Of a DNA stretch of 26,593 nt, positions 7,682 to 14,809 are shown in pieces. The DNA is taken from the NCBI GenBank assembly GCA_964525785.1, contig CAZGIX010000049.1, forward strand, positions 1-26,593, written 5' to 3'. Numbering within the stretch: the first letter of the stretch is position 1; each line of letters starts with the position of its first letter. The position numbers and the translations under genes are program-made. Origin of the DNA: JAQBDA01 sp964525785 (lineage in GTDB: Bacteria; Chloroflexota; Anaerolineae; Anaerolineales; UBA4823). Under the pieces are notes generated by a model. The model did not search any database. It was given only the letters and a program-made list of their open reading frames with translations, and had not been told where the DNA came from.

Positions 7682-7761
7682 CTATCCGAAAATGGAATTT
7701 TATTTGTTGTGTGTGCGGCGGCGCAGCCGCCGCACACACAACAAAAATAACTTTCGGATAG
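7682..7761. repeat. MITE-like palindrome, family A copy 2
   Basis: The outer arms CTATCCGAAA (7682-7691) and TTTCGGATAG (7752-7761) match exactly. Inside them is a perfect 20-bp stem (7703-7722 with 7726-7745) around a GCA loop. The core GCGGCGGCGCAGCCGCCGC is identical to that at 111-133 near the window start. The 80-bp size, terminal inverted repeats and lack of coding capacity resemble a miniature inverted-repeat element. It lies between the divergently transcribed panE and LysM genes. Confidence 0.85.
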
Positions 7762-7790
7762 GTCCTTAGTGAATGGATAATGGATAACCT

Positions 7791-8546
7791 ATGAGTGACA
7801 AAGAGAACCCACAAAATGTGATCGAATCATACCGCAAGCGCCAGCAGACGGCCCAGCGCGCCCCCCTGATGATGGGGATCGCGGCTCTCTTGCTGGTGAT
7901 CGGCGCGGCTGTCATCATCTTCTGGCTGCTCAGCGACAATCGTCCGGCGATCTCCCTATTTGCCACCGACACCCCCACTCCCACCGAGACATCCACACCG
8001 ACAGCCACATCCACCCAAACCCCCACTCTCACCGAGACATCCACACCCACCCTCACCCCCACTGAGACCACGACGCCCACTCCGGTAGGGCCGTTTACCT
8101 ATGAGGTGGTGGAAGGCGATACCCTATCGGCCATCGCTGAAAAATTCAACGTCGATCTTTTTGTCTTGATTGCCATCAACAATATCGATCCCAATAACCC
8201 GATCATCGATATCGGCGACCAGCTTACCATCCCTGGACCGGATACCGAGCTGCCCACTGAAACCCCGCTGCCGGAGAGCGTCCGCCCAGGGACAAAGATC
8301 GAATACTTCGTCAAATCCGGTGAGACCCTGGCGATCATTGCTGCCAAGTTCAACAGCACGGTTGAATCGATCGTCGAAGAGAACGCTCTGGAGAATGCCA
8401 ATGATATTCAGGCGGGTCAGAAGCTCGTGATCGTCGTCAATCTGGTTACCCCCGTGCCCACCAGCACGCCTGCACCGCCGACCCCAACCGGCGGCACGCC
8501 GGCTGCCACTACGCTGCCGACTGCTACCGCAACCGCAACGCCATAA
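7791..8546 (+). CDS. membrane-anchored protein with two LysM domains
   Basis: This 251-residue protein has a short cytoplasmic N-terminus and one membrane segment (about 26-47, LMMGIAALLLVIGAAVIIFWLL). A Thr/Pro-rich linker follows (60-99, TPTPTETSTP-type). There are two LysM domains (about 103-148, starting YEVVEGDTLSAIAEKFNV, and 171-217, starting EYFVKSGETLAIIAAKFNS), then a second Thr/Pro/Ala-rich tail. LysM domains bind N-acetylglucosamine-containing polymers such as peptidoglycan. No catalytic domain is attached, so it is probably a wall-binding or scaffold protein outside the membrane. The start at 7791 gives the anchor directly and is preceded by only a weak purine stretch. A hairpin follows the stop. 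Confidence 0.88.
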   Translation: MSDKENPQNVIESYRKRQQTAQRAPLMMGIAALLLVIGAAVIIFWLLSDNRPAISLFATDTPTPTETSTPTATSTQTPTLTETSTPTLTPTETTTPTPVGPFTYEVVEGDTLSAIAEKFNVDLFVLIAINNIDPNNPIIDIGDQLTIPGPDTELPTETPLPESVRPGTKIEYFVKSGETLAIIAAKFNSTVESIVEENALENANDIQAGQKLVIVVNLVTPVPTSTPAPPTPTGGTPAATTLPTATATATP

Positions 8547-8567
8547 TCGGTTTCTAAGCGTCTTCTA

Positions 8568-8598
8568 GCAGGGGCGAGTCATTGGGACTTGCCCCTGC
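8568..8598 (+). terminator. hairpin after LysM gene
   Basis: The arms 8568-8580 and 8586-8598 form a 13-bp stem with one G-T wobble and a 5-nt loop, 21 nt after the LysM stop. The bases that follow (CTGTTATTGCC) are only moderately T-rich, so termination strength is uncertain. The position between the LysM stop and the znuA promoter fits a terminator. Confidence 0.55.
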
Positions 8599-8619
8599 CT
8601 GTTATTGCCTGTAACCTCA

Positions 8620-8647
8620 TTGACAAAAATGGTTTCGCCATTATAAT
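8620..8647 (+). promoter_or_regulatory. near-consensus promoter of znuA operon
   Basis: TTGACA (8620-8625) and TATAAT (8642-8647) are separated by 16 bp, an almost perfect housekeeping sigma promoter. The znuA ATG is 35 nt further on. The -10 box touches the Fur/Zur-type palindrome at 8647-8667, so a bound repressor would block RNA polymerase. Confidence 0.8.
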
Positions 8648-8667
8648 GAAAATGAATATCATTTTCA
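8647..8667 (+). promoter_or_regulatory. Fur/Zur-type operator
   Basis: TGAAAATGA-ATA-TCATTTTCA is a perfect 9-3-9 palindrome with the look of Fur-family boxes (Fur, Zur or Mur). It begins on the last base of the -10 box and spans the expected transcription start. The operon it precedes encodes a metal ABC importer and a Fur-family regulator, so autoregulation by that protein is the simplest reading. Which metal is sensed cannot be told from the box alone. Confidence 0.82.
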
Positions 8668-8682
8668 TATTCAGGGTTTTTT

Positions 8683-9624
8683 ATGCTGCATAAGTGTTTT
8701 ACGAGATCCTTCATATTTTTCATCATCATCCTGCTGCTGGAGGCTTGTTCGGGCACCCAGCAGGGTGACTCCCTCCCCTCTGATAAGCTGGAAGTCCTTG
8801 CCACCACCACCATCGTTGGCGATGTCGTAAGTGCGGTTGGCGGTGAGCAGATCCAGCTGAGTGTTTTACTGCCCACCGGCAGCGACCCGCACAGCTTCGA
8901 GCCGGCCCCGCAGGACCTGGCCCGCCTCGAGGGTGCAGACCTTATCTTTGCCAATGGCGCCGGACTGGAGGAGTTCCTCGAGCGTCTCATCGACAGCGCC
9001 GGCGGGCAGGATAAGCTGGTATCCTTATCCGACGGGTTTGAGTTGCTCGATACCCAAATAGAGGACCAGGGTGCGCAGGACGCCGATGAGCACGCCGGCG
9101 GCGACCCACACGTCTGGACCGACCCGTCCCTGGTAGCTGCCTGGGTTGAGCGCATCGCCCAGGCGCTGGGAGAACGTGACCCGTCCAATGCTGAGACCTA
9201 CCGGGAAAATGCGGCTGCTTACCAGGGACAACTGCGGGAACTTGACACCTGGATCCAGGAGCAGGTGGCGCTCGTCCCGCCGCAGGACCGCAAGCTGGTC
9301 ACCGACCACAAGACTTTTGCCTATTTCGCCCGGCGTTACGGCTTCGAGACAGTCGGAGCGGTTATCCCCAGCTACAGCACCCTGGCTGAGCCTTCTGCGC
9401 AGGAGATGGCTGCCCTCGAGGATGCTATCCGCAGCCTGGGGGTGGCTGCCATATTCGTTGATCACTCCGTGAACCCGGGCTCAGCCCAGCGCGTGGCGCA
9501 GGATACCGGTGTCCGCCTGGTGCCGGTCTACTCCGCCTCGCTCAGCGAAGCGGGCGGCGAAGCCGGCACGTACCTGGATTTTATGCGCTACAACACGAGC
9601 GCCATCGTCAATGCCCTGAAATGA
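8683..9624 (+). CDS. znuA: Zn/Mn ABC transporter substrate-binding lipoprotein
   Basis: The 313-residue protein captures divalent metal outside the membrane. It is a lipoprotein: a hydrophobic N-terminus leads to LLEAC, with the lipidated cysteine at residue 22. Family motifs are VLATTTIVGDVV, GSDPHSFEPAPQD (H70), GADLIFANGAGLEEFL, GGDPHVWTDPSL (H143), VTDHKTFAYFARRYGFE (H209) and the C-terminal GTYLDFMRYNTSAIVNAL. The three histidines are the usual metal ligands of the ZnuA/TroA cluster. The His-rich loop of E. coli ZnuA is reduced to a short acidic stretch (about 125-139). The fourth acidic ligand is not obvious: VYSASLSE has Ala at 285 where an acidic residue is often found. It heads the operon, but a 113-bp gap with a hairpin separates it from the ATPase gene. 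Zn is more likely than Mn because of the regulator, but this is not proven. Confidence 0.88.
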   Translation: MLHKCFTRSFIFFIIILLLEACSGTQQGDSLPSDKLEVLATTTIVGDVVSAVGGEQIQLSVLLPTGSDPHSFEPAPQDLARLEGADLIFANGAGLEEFLERLIDSAGGQDKLVSLSDGFELLDTQIEDQGAQDADEHAGGDPHVWTDPSLVAAWVERIAQALGERDPSNAETYRENAAAYQGQLRELDTWIQEQVALVPPQDRKLVTDHKTFAYFARRYGFETVGAVIPSYSTLAEPSAQEMAALEDAIRSLGVAAIFVDHSVNPGSAQRVAQDTGVRLVPVYSASLSEAGGEAGTYLDFMRYNTSAIVNALK

Positions 9625-9629
9625 CTGAT

Positions 9630-9670
9630 GGGGGGAGTTTGGGCAGGTGTAGCCCGCCCAAACTCCCCCC
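9630..9670. repeat. palindrome between znuA and znuC, family A copy 3
   Basis: The arms 9630-9648 and 9652-9670 form a 19-bp stem with one mismatch and one G-T wobble around a GTA loop. The element starts 5 nt after the znuA stop. It shares the central GTAGCCCGCCCAAAC with the elements at 17138 and 20712, while the outer arms (GGGGGGAG) are its own. In mRNA it could stabilise or terminate the upstream znuA message. Confidence 0.85.
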
Positions 9671-9692
9671 TTACCTCGAAAACCTTCAAAAC

Positions 9693-9720
9693 ATCCTTTC
9701 CATCCTTTTCATCCTTGTTA
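9693..9720. repeat. ATCCTTT element, family B, single arm
   Basis: Twenty-eight bases match the right arm of the inverted repeat at 20821-20848 with two differences. Both copies lie 20-75 bp downstream of a family A palindrome. The element ends 17 nt before the znuC start and precedes its GAGG ribosome binding site. Confidence 0.75.
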
Positions 9721-9737
9721 TTTTGAGGTATTTCTTG

Positions 9738-10589
9738 ATGAAATCATCGTCGGAATTGAAGAAACCCGCCCTGTTGCACCTGCATGTCGATCACCAACCG
9801 GGCACGCCTATCCTTGAGATCAGCGCCCTATCGCTGCGTTACGACGGCGTGACAGCTCTCGAAGATGTCAGCTTGCGGGTGCATACCGGCGAGCGCGTGG
9901 CGGTGATCGGTCCCAACGGGGCGGGCAAGAGCACGCTGTTTAAGGTAATTGCTGGCGTACTTTCCCCCAGCAGCGGCGAGGTGAAGATCGCCGGCTATAT
10001 GCCGGGCGGGCATATCTGTATTGCATATTTGCCGCAGCGCAGCCAGGTGGACTGGACCTTCCCGGTCAACGTTGCTGATGTGGTCATGATGGGACGTATC
10101 GGCCGGTTGGGTTTCTTCCGCTACCCCAAGCCGGCTGATTGGAGCTACGTCCGGCAGTGCTTGCAGGTGGTCGACCTGGAACCCCTGGCGAAGCGCCAGA
10201 TCAATGAGCTTTCCGGTGGGCAGCAGCAGCGCATGTTCATCGCCCGCGCTCTGGCTCAAGAGGCGGAGCTGATGCTGATGGACGAGCCGTTCACCGGGCT
10301 GGATGGGCCCTCTCAGGCGGGTATCTTGCGCATTCTCGATGAGCTGCGCCAGCGCGGTGTGACGGTGCTTGCCTCCACCCACGATATGAACCTGGCGGCG
10401 GAGCATTTCGACCGGGTGGTGCTGCTCAATCGTCGTGTGCTGGGCTTCGGACCGCCGCAAGCAGTCTTTACTACAGAGCGGCTCATGCAGGCCTACGGCG
10501 GGCACCTGCACCTGATCGAGGCCGGAGATGAGACGCTGGTATTGGGCGATACCTGCTGCGATGACGAGGGAGGCGCCGAACATGCTTGA
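9738..10589 (+). CDS. znuC: Zn/Mn ABC transporter ATP-binding protein
   Basis: The 283-residue cytosolic ATPase powers metal import. It has Walker A GPNGAGKST (58-66), a Q-loop in YLPQRS (Q100), signature LSGGQQQR (158-165), Walker B LMLMDEP (178-184) and the switch His in STHD (H215). Its sequence fits the metal (ZnuC/TroB) subfamily. I use the ATG at 9738, which has GAGG (9725-9728) upstream. The frame is open back to 9621, but that extension would be encoded by the hairpin and repeat DNA at 9630-9720 and is not credible. The C-terminal tail contains DTCCDDEGGAEHA, a possible extra metal-binding site. The stop overlaps the znuB start by 8 bp. Confidence 0.9.
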   Translation: MKSSSELKKPALLHLHVDHQPGTPILEISALSLRYDGVTALEDVSLRVHTGERVAVIGPNGAGKSTLFKVIAGVLSPSSGEVKIAGYMPGGHICIAYLPQRSQVDWTFPVNVADVVMMGRIGRLGFFRYPKPADWSYVRQCLQVVDLEPLAKRQINELSGGQQQRMFIARALAQEAELMLMDEPFTGLDGPSQAGILRILDELRQRGVTVLASTHDMNLAAEHFDRVVLLNRRVLGFGPPQAVFTTERLMQAYGGHLHLIEAGDETLVLGDTCCDDEGGAEHA

Positions 10590-11439
10590 TCTATTGCTGG
10601 AACCCCTGCAGTATGCTTTTATGTTGCGCGGCACCCTGGCGGTGCTGATGGTGGGCGTGGTATGCGCCACAGTCGGTGCTTTCGTGGTGCTGCGCGGCAT
10701 GGCTTTCTTCGGCGATGCCCTGGCCCACGCCATACTTCCCGGCCTGGCAGTCGGCTATCTGGTGGGAGGCGGGGCGCGTGGGCCGCTGTTCTGGTGGGCC
10801 GCTGTGACCGCGGTGCTGGCTTCGATCGTGATTGGGGCGGTCAGCCGTGGCGCCAGGCTGCGCGAGGATACCGCCATCGGCATCGTCTTCGCCAGCATGT
10901 TCGCCCTGGGTATTGCCCTGATCTCCACCGTGCGCAACTATAGCGTTGACCTGACGCATTTCCTGTTCGGCGATGTGCTGGGCGTGACGCAGGGTGACCT
11001 GGTCCTGATGGCTGCCTTCGGAGGCGCCATCGTGCTGCTGGTGCTGCTGTTCTACAAAGAGTTCCTGATCTTATCCTTCGACCCGTTGCTGGCTGCCACG
11101 CTGCGCTTGCCGACCCGCCTGCTGGAAAACTTGCTCATTGTGCTCATCGCCCTGGCGATCGTGGTCTCGCTGCAAACCGTCGGGGTAGCGCTCATGGTGG
11201 CAATGCTGGTCACCCCCGCCGCCTCGGCCTACCTGCTTACCCGCCGGCTGCCCTACATGATGGGCCTGGCAGCACTGTTGGCCTGTCTCTCGGGGGTGAT
11301 CGGTCTGTATCTCTCTTACTACCTCAGTATCGCCTCCGGCGCAGCCATTGTCCTCACCGGTACGCTCTTCTTTGCCTTGGCATGGGTGTGGCGGAGCGCC
11401 TCTCTCGCTCGCAGGGAGAGAAAGGCGATGGCAGGCTGA
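10582..11439 (+). CDS. znuB: Zn/Mn ABC transporter permease
   Basis: This 285-residue protein is almost entirely hydrophobic, with about eight or nine membrane segments, and belongs to the ABC-3 (ZnuB/TroC/MntB) permease family. Typical segments are AFVVLRGMAFFGDALAHAILPGLAVGYL near the N-terminus, EDTAIGIVFASMFALGIALIS, LTHFLFGDVLGVTQGDL, and VSLQTVGVALMVAMLVTPAASAYLLTRRLP. It forms the membrane channel with ZnuC. I use the ATG at 10582, preceded by GAGGGAGG (10566-10573) and overlapping the znuC stop by 8 bp. An ATG further upstream in the frame would add 18 residues lying within znuC. The stop is one base before the zur start, so the three genes are tightly coupled. Confidence 0.9.
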   Translation: MLDLLLEPLQYAFMLRGTLAVLMVGVVCATVGAFVVLRGMAFFGDALAHAILPGLAVGYLVGGGARGPLFWWAAVTAVLASIVIGAVSRGARLREDTAIGIVFASMFALGIALISTVRNYSVDLTHFLFGDVLGVTQGDLVLMAAFGGAIVLLVLLFYKEFLILSFDPLLAATLRLPTRLLENLLIVLIALAIVVSLQTVGVALMVAMLVTPAASAYLLTRRLPYMMGLAALLACLSGVIGLYLSYYLSIASGAAIVLTGTLFFALAWVWRSASLARRERKAMAG

Positions 11440-11440
11440 T

Positions 11441-11905
11441 ATGAGCGAAGAGACCATTCCATCGATGATCGAAAACTGGCTGGCGTGCCTGCAAGAGAAC
11501 GGATACCGGCTCACCGAGCCGCGCCGGGCGGTGGTCGAGACGATTGCCCAGAGCCAGCACGTCCTGACCCCCTTCGATGTGTTTGATCGGGCGCGCCGCC
11601 AGTACCCGCGCCTGGGCCTGGTGACCGTCTACCGCACCCTGGAGAAGCTGGAAGAGCTGGGGTTGGTACAGCGCGTCCACCGGCCTTCCGGCTGCCAGGC
11701 ATTCATCGCCGCTTTCTCCGGGCACCAGCACCTGCTCATCTGCCAGGGCTGCGGGCGCGTTGAGTTCTTCACCGGCGACGGCGAGCAGATGGAAGCACTC
11801 ATCTCCTCGGTCGGTCGTGACAGCGGCTACCAGATCGGCGAACACTGGCTGCAGCTGTTCGGATTGTGCTCCAGGTGCCAGCCCTCCAAAGCTGTCGCCA
11901 GCTGA
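11441..11905 (+). CDS. zur: Fur-family metal regulator, probably Zur
   Basis: The 154-residue protein has an N-terminal winged helix (about 15-85: YRLTEPRRAVVETIAQ, PRLGLVTVYRTLEKLEELGLVQRVH) and a C-terminal dimerisation/metal domain. CQGC (101-104) and CSRC (143-146) form the structural zinc site, and the GHQHLLIC segment with H95 and H97 contributes to metal sensing. The position as last gene of the importer operon, one base after znuB, and the Fur-type box at the operon promoter indicate autoregulation. Zur is the most likely type; a Mn- or Fe-sensing Fur homologue cannot be excluded. The ATG at 11441 is chosen because the family homology starts just after it; an in-frame ATG 93 nt upstream falls inside znuB. 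Confidence 0.82.
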   Translation: MSEETIPSMIENWLACLQENGYRLTEPRRAVVETIAQSQHVLTPFDVFDRARRQYPRLGLVTVYRTLEKLEELGLVQRVHRPSGCQAFIAAFSGHQHLLICQGCGRVEFFTGDGEQMEALISSVGRDSGYQIGEHWLQLFGLCSRCQPSKAVAS

Positions 11906-11966
11906 CCCGAAAAATATTCCAGAGACAGACCAGCCCCTCGCCAGCGTAATCCTTAGGACTGTTTTC

Positions 11967-11993
11967 CTTTGCGTTCCTGGAGTTTTTGCGGTT
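11967..11993 (-). repeat. family C repeat, single arm
   Basis: Read on the reverse strand, these 27 bases match the left arm of the repeat at 1761-1787 at 23 of 27 positions (AACCGCAAA and CCAGGA blocks shared). They lie between the convergent zur and CapA-like genes. There is no partner arm here. Confidence 0.6.
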
Positions 11994-12006
11994 AACGTTT
12001 TCTCTT

Positions 12007-13572
12007 CTAGAATACAACCAGCCAGACTCGCCCACCGAACTGCCGTATGCCGATAGCGGCGCTCTTCCCCCGCACCCAGCCATCCGGGCCGAGCGTCCCG
12101 TTCCCGTCATCCCAGTTGGAGGACTGCGCCACGAGCGGCCTGACCGAGAAAGTTATCTCGGCGCTCGAAGCCAGGTCGAATCTTCCACTGTCCACCGGCG
12201 AGTTCTCTTGCATTGTGATCGACTCGATCTCAAAGGCAGTGATGCGGTCGCGCCAGGACCAGGCCTCATTCTGGTAGTGGCTGAGCCAGTCCTCGAACAG
12301 GCTGCGGGTCAGCTCTTCGGCAGCTAAGCCCTGCGCCTCAGCCAGGGGCAGGGAGGGCAGATATACCGGGCGGGAATCCCAGCCTAGCGCCTCGCTGGAG
12401 CGGTCGATGCGCTCCAGCACCTCTGCCGCTTCGCCGGCCTCAGCGATGTGCACTGTGCCATCGCGGTCCACGTGGGTGGGGATGAAGTCGTAGCCTGCAT
12501 AGCGCTCGCCTTCGAAATATACCTGCAAGATCACCGCCTGCTGGTGGTCACGCAGCCCCTGGTCGAATACGAAATTGCCCAGGCCATAAAACACCGGCAC
12601 ACCATCGATCTCCTGCCAGGCCTGCACCACGTGGGTGTGGTTGCCCACCACCAGGTCAGCGCCAGCCTCGACCAGCTGGCGCGCCAGGTCGCGCTGGATC
12701 CAGTTGGGTGTGGGCACATCCTCCGGCCCCCAGTGCGGCATGGCGATGACCACGTCGGAGACCTGCCGCGCCACGTCGATAGCAGCCTTGAGGTTCTCAG
12801 GATTGAGCACCGCGATGCCTGGCTTGTCCTCCCCAGCAAAGGCCATTGGCTCAATCTGTCCCAGCGAGACGATGCCGAAGCGCACCCCATTCAGCGTGAC
12901 CACGACAGGCTGCATGGCCTCGGCATGGTTTGCCCCTGCCCCCACCGGAAGGATGCCTACCCTGCGCAGGTTGTCGAGGGTATCGAAGAAGGCCCGGTTG
13001 CCGCAATTTGTCAGCCCGCAGTTTTTTATATGATTGGTTGCCACGCTCATTACATCGAAACCCGCCTGCCGGGCGGCGTCGGCGTTCCCCGGGCTGCCCA
13101 CCAGCACGTAGGTGATTTTGCAGCCGGTGTGAGGCGGGTAATCGCTGATTGTGGCGTTTAATGTGCCTACCGCCAGGTCGGCCTCCTGGATGATCTCACG
13201 CACCTCGTCGTAAGGGTAGTTTGCATCCTGGCGCTCGTCGATGGCTGCCTGCACGCAGCGAGCGGGCACGATCACCCCGGTGAATAGCAGGTTGGTCAGC
13301 CTGCTCCCGGCGCTGGTCGGCGAGGGCGACGGCGACGGCGACGGCGGCACGGGCGAAGGGTCAGGGGGGAGCGGCGAAGGGGTAGGCGAGGCGGGAGCGG
13401 GAGAGGCTGTAGCCGTAGGAGTGAAAAGAGGTTCCGGGTCAGCCAGCAACGGGGAGAAACTCTGTGCCACAGTAGGAGCGGATGGATAGGCCTGATCGGT
13501 CGGGAGTGGCGCAGGCTGGCAGGCGCAGGCAAGCAGGGCGATCAATGCGAGCAGGATTGGCAGGCGATGCAT
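12007..13572 (-). CDS. CapA-family (PGA_cap) lipoprotein
   Basis: The 521-residue protein has a lipoprotein signal (LIALLACACQ; lipidated Cys 16 or 18). A Pro/Ser/Thr-rich linker follows (about 45-88, SPSPSPSP type). A CapA-like calcineurin-type phosphoesterase fold lies at about 92-370. Motifs include VATNHIKNCG (178-186), PHWGPED (279-285), VVGNHTHVVQ (308-317) and VFYGLGNFVFDQG (327-339). The usual first metal motif GDxxxGR reads TGVIVPAR (98-105), with Val in place of the Asp. The C-terminal about 150 residues are unassigned. CapA relatives act in poly-gamma-glutamate or envelope polymer handling; here the substrate is unknown. The ATG at 13572 is chosen because the signal peptide begins there; the frame is open much further back, inside queG. 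A reverse-strand TATAAT at 13603-13608 could give it its own promoter. Confidence 0.85.
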   Translation of the reverse strand: MHRLPILLALIALLACACQPAPLPTDQAYPSAPTVAQSFSPLLADPEPLFTPTATASPAPASPTPSPLPPDPSPVPPSPSPSPSPTSAGSRLTNLLFTGVIVPARCVQAAIDERQDANYPYDEVREIIQEADLAVGTLNATISDYPPHTGCKITYVLVGSPGNADAARQAGFDVMSVATNHIKNCGLTNCGNRAFFDTLDNLRRVGILPVGAGANHAEAMQPVVVTLNGVRFGIVSLGQIEPMAFAGEDKPGIAVLNPENLKAAIDVARQVSDVVIAMPHWGPEDVPTPNWIQRDLARQLVEAGADLVVGNHTHVVQAWQEIDGVPVFYGLGNFVFDQGLRDHQQAVILQVYFEGERYAGYDFIPTHVDRDGTVHIAEAGEAAEVLERIDRSSEALGWDSRPVYLPSLPLAEAQGLAAEELTRSLFEDWLSHYQNEAWSWRDRITAFEIESITMQENSPVDSGRFDLASSAEITFSVRPLVAQSSNWDDGNGTLGPDGWVRGKSAAIGIRQFGGRVWLVVF

Positions 13573-13603
13573 AGGAGTAAGATGCTTGTTTATCCGGTGA
13601 ATA

Positions 13604-14809
13604 TTATACCGTGGAGCGCTGCGATGAAGCGTCTCTATCCGGCGCTGGGTCTTCCGCTGCCCCCCGCAGTGCCAGGCGGATTTCCTCCCGCACATCTGGC
13701 TGCGCCTCTGCTTCCAGGGCTGAGGCCAGCGCCTGCTGTGCATCTCGGGTCCTGATCTGCCCCAATGCCCAGGCGGTATGACTGCGTACCAGCGGCTCCG
13801 CATCGGTCTTCAGGGCTGCTGCCAGGGCTGGTACAGCCTGCGGGCTGCGGCTGTTGCCCAGGGCTACAGCCACGTTGCGCAGGTAGCCGCGGCGTTTGGC
13901 GCGCTTGATCGGGCTGCCTTTGAATTTCTCCCGGAATGCTTGAGGCGTCATGCTGCTCTCTTCGACAAGGGCTGGTGCGTGCAGGCTCTCCCGGGGAGCG
14001 AAGGCAGTCTCTCCCGCCGGCCTGGCGAAACGCTGGTTCCAGGGACAAACCTGCTGGCAGATATCACAGCCGAAGACCCAATCTCCTATCTGCGAGCGCA
14101 GACCGGCTGGGATGGCGTCCTTGAGCTCGATGGTCAGGTAGGAGATGCAGCAGCTGGCGTCCAGGGTGCGGTCGGGCAAGATGCAGCTCGTGGGGCAGGC
14201 ATCGATGCAGCGCCTGCACGTACCGCACTGGTCGGTCTTGAAAGGGGGGTCGATGTCCAGCTCGATACCCAACAAGATCTCTGCCAGCAAGAAGTACGAT
14301 CCATGCCGTGGGTGGATCAGACAGGTATTCTTGCCAATCCAGCCCAGCCCGGCGCGCTGCGCCAGCTCGCGCTCCAGCAGAGGGCCGGTATCGGTGTACC
14401 AGCGGTTCGGAACGCTGTACCCTACCTGCGCCTCAATGAATGCCACCAGCGCCTTCATACGATTGGGAAGCAGGTCATGATAATCTGCCCCCCAGGCGTA
14501 CGCCGCCACCCGCCCGAGCAGCCCTGTATCCCTTTCAGCCGGGGCGTCGTGCTCCTCCGGCGCCCCGTAGCGTATCCCTAACACCACGATCGACTGGCAC
14601 TCAGGCAGGATCAGGAGTGGGTCGGCGCGCCGCTGCCGGGCTCGTTCGGCAGCCAGGTAATCCATCTTGCCGTGCCTGCCCTTGCTCACCCAACCCTCGA
14701 AGACGTCCAGGTGCGGCGGCGGGTCGGGCGTAGTGACCCCCACCAGCTCGAAACCCAGCCGCCGCGCTTCGGCCTTGATCGATTCGGTCAGGCTGCTTGT
14801 CAATCGCAC
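13604..14809 (-). CDS. queG: epoxyqueuosine reductase with C-terminal HEAT repeats
   Basis: QueG reduces epoxyqueuosine to queuosine in tRNA, the last step of queuosine synthesis, using cobalamin and two 4Fe-4S clusters. The 401-residue protein shows the catalytic-site segment WYTDTGPLLERELAQRAGLGWIGKN (D140 probably the proton donor). Two ferredoxin-like clusters follow: CGTCRRCIDACP (195-206) and CDICQQVCPWN (248-258). Residues about 305-385 are HEAT-like helical repeats (AVPALAAALKTDAEPLVRSHTAWALGQI), as in longer QueG proteins. The start is a GTG at 14809, overlapping the end of the upstream lipoprotein gene by 10 bp; there is no clear ribosome binding site, so translational coupling is plausible. 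No other queuosine genes are in the window. Confidence 0.92.
   Translation of the reverse strand: MRLTSSLTESIKAEARRLGFELVGVTTPDPPPHLDVFEGWVSKGRHGKMDYLAAERARQRRADPLLILPECQSIVVLGIRYGAPEEHDAPAERDTGLLGRVAAYAWGADYHDLLPNRMKALVAFIEAQVGYSVPNRWYTDTGPLLERELAQRAGLGWIGKNTCLIHPRHGSYFLLAEILLGIELDIDPPFKTDQCGTCRRCIDACPTSCILPDRTLDASCCISYLTIELKDAIPAGLRSQIGDWVFGCDICQQVCPWNQRFARPAGETAFAPRESLHAPALVEESSMTPQAFREKFKGSPIKRAKRRGYLRNVAVALGNSRSPQAVPALAAALKTDAEPLVRSHTAWALGQIRTRDAQQALASALEAEAQPDVREEIRLALRGAAEDPAPDRDASSQRSTV

Noticed and set aside
7682..7761. Insertion sequence
   Set aside because: Terminal inverted repeats are present but only 80 bp in total with no transposase. I list it as a MITE-like repeat.
9621..9737. 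N-terminal extension of znuC in the same frame
   Set aside because: It would be encoded by the palindrome and the ATCCTTT repeat. The ATG at 9738 has a ribosome binding site.
13778..14581. Open frame of 267 codons opposite queG
   Set aside because: It lies wholly within queG, whose Fe-S motifs are unambiguous, and shows no domain.
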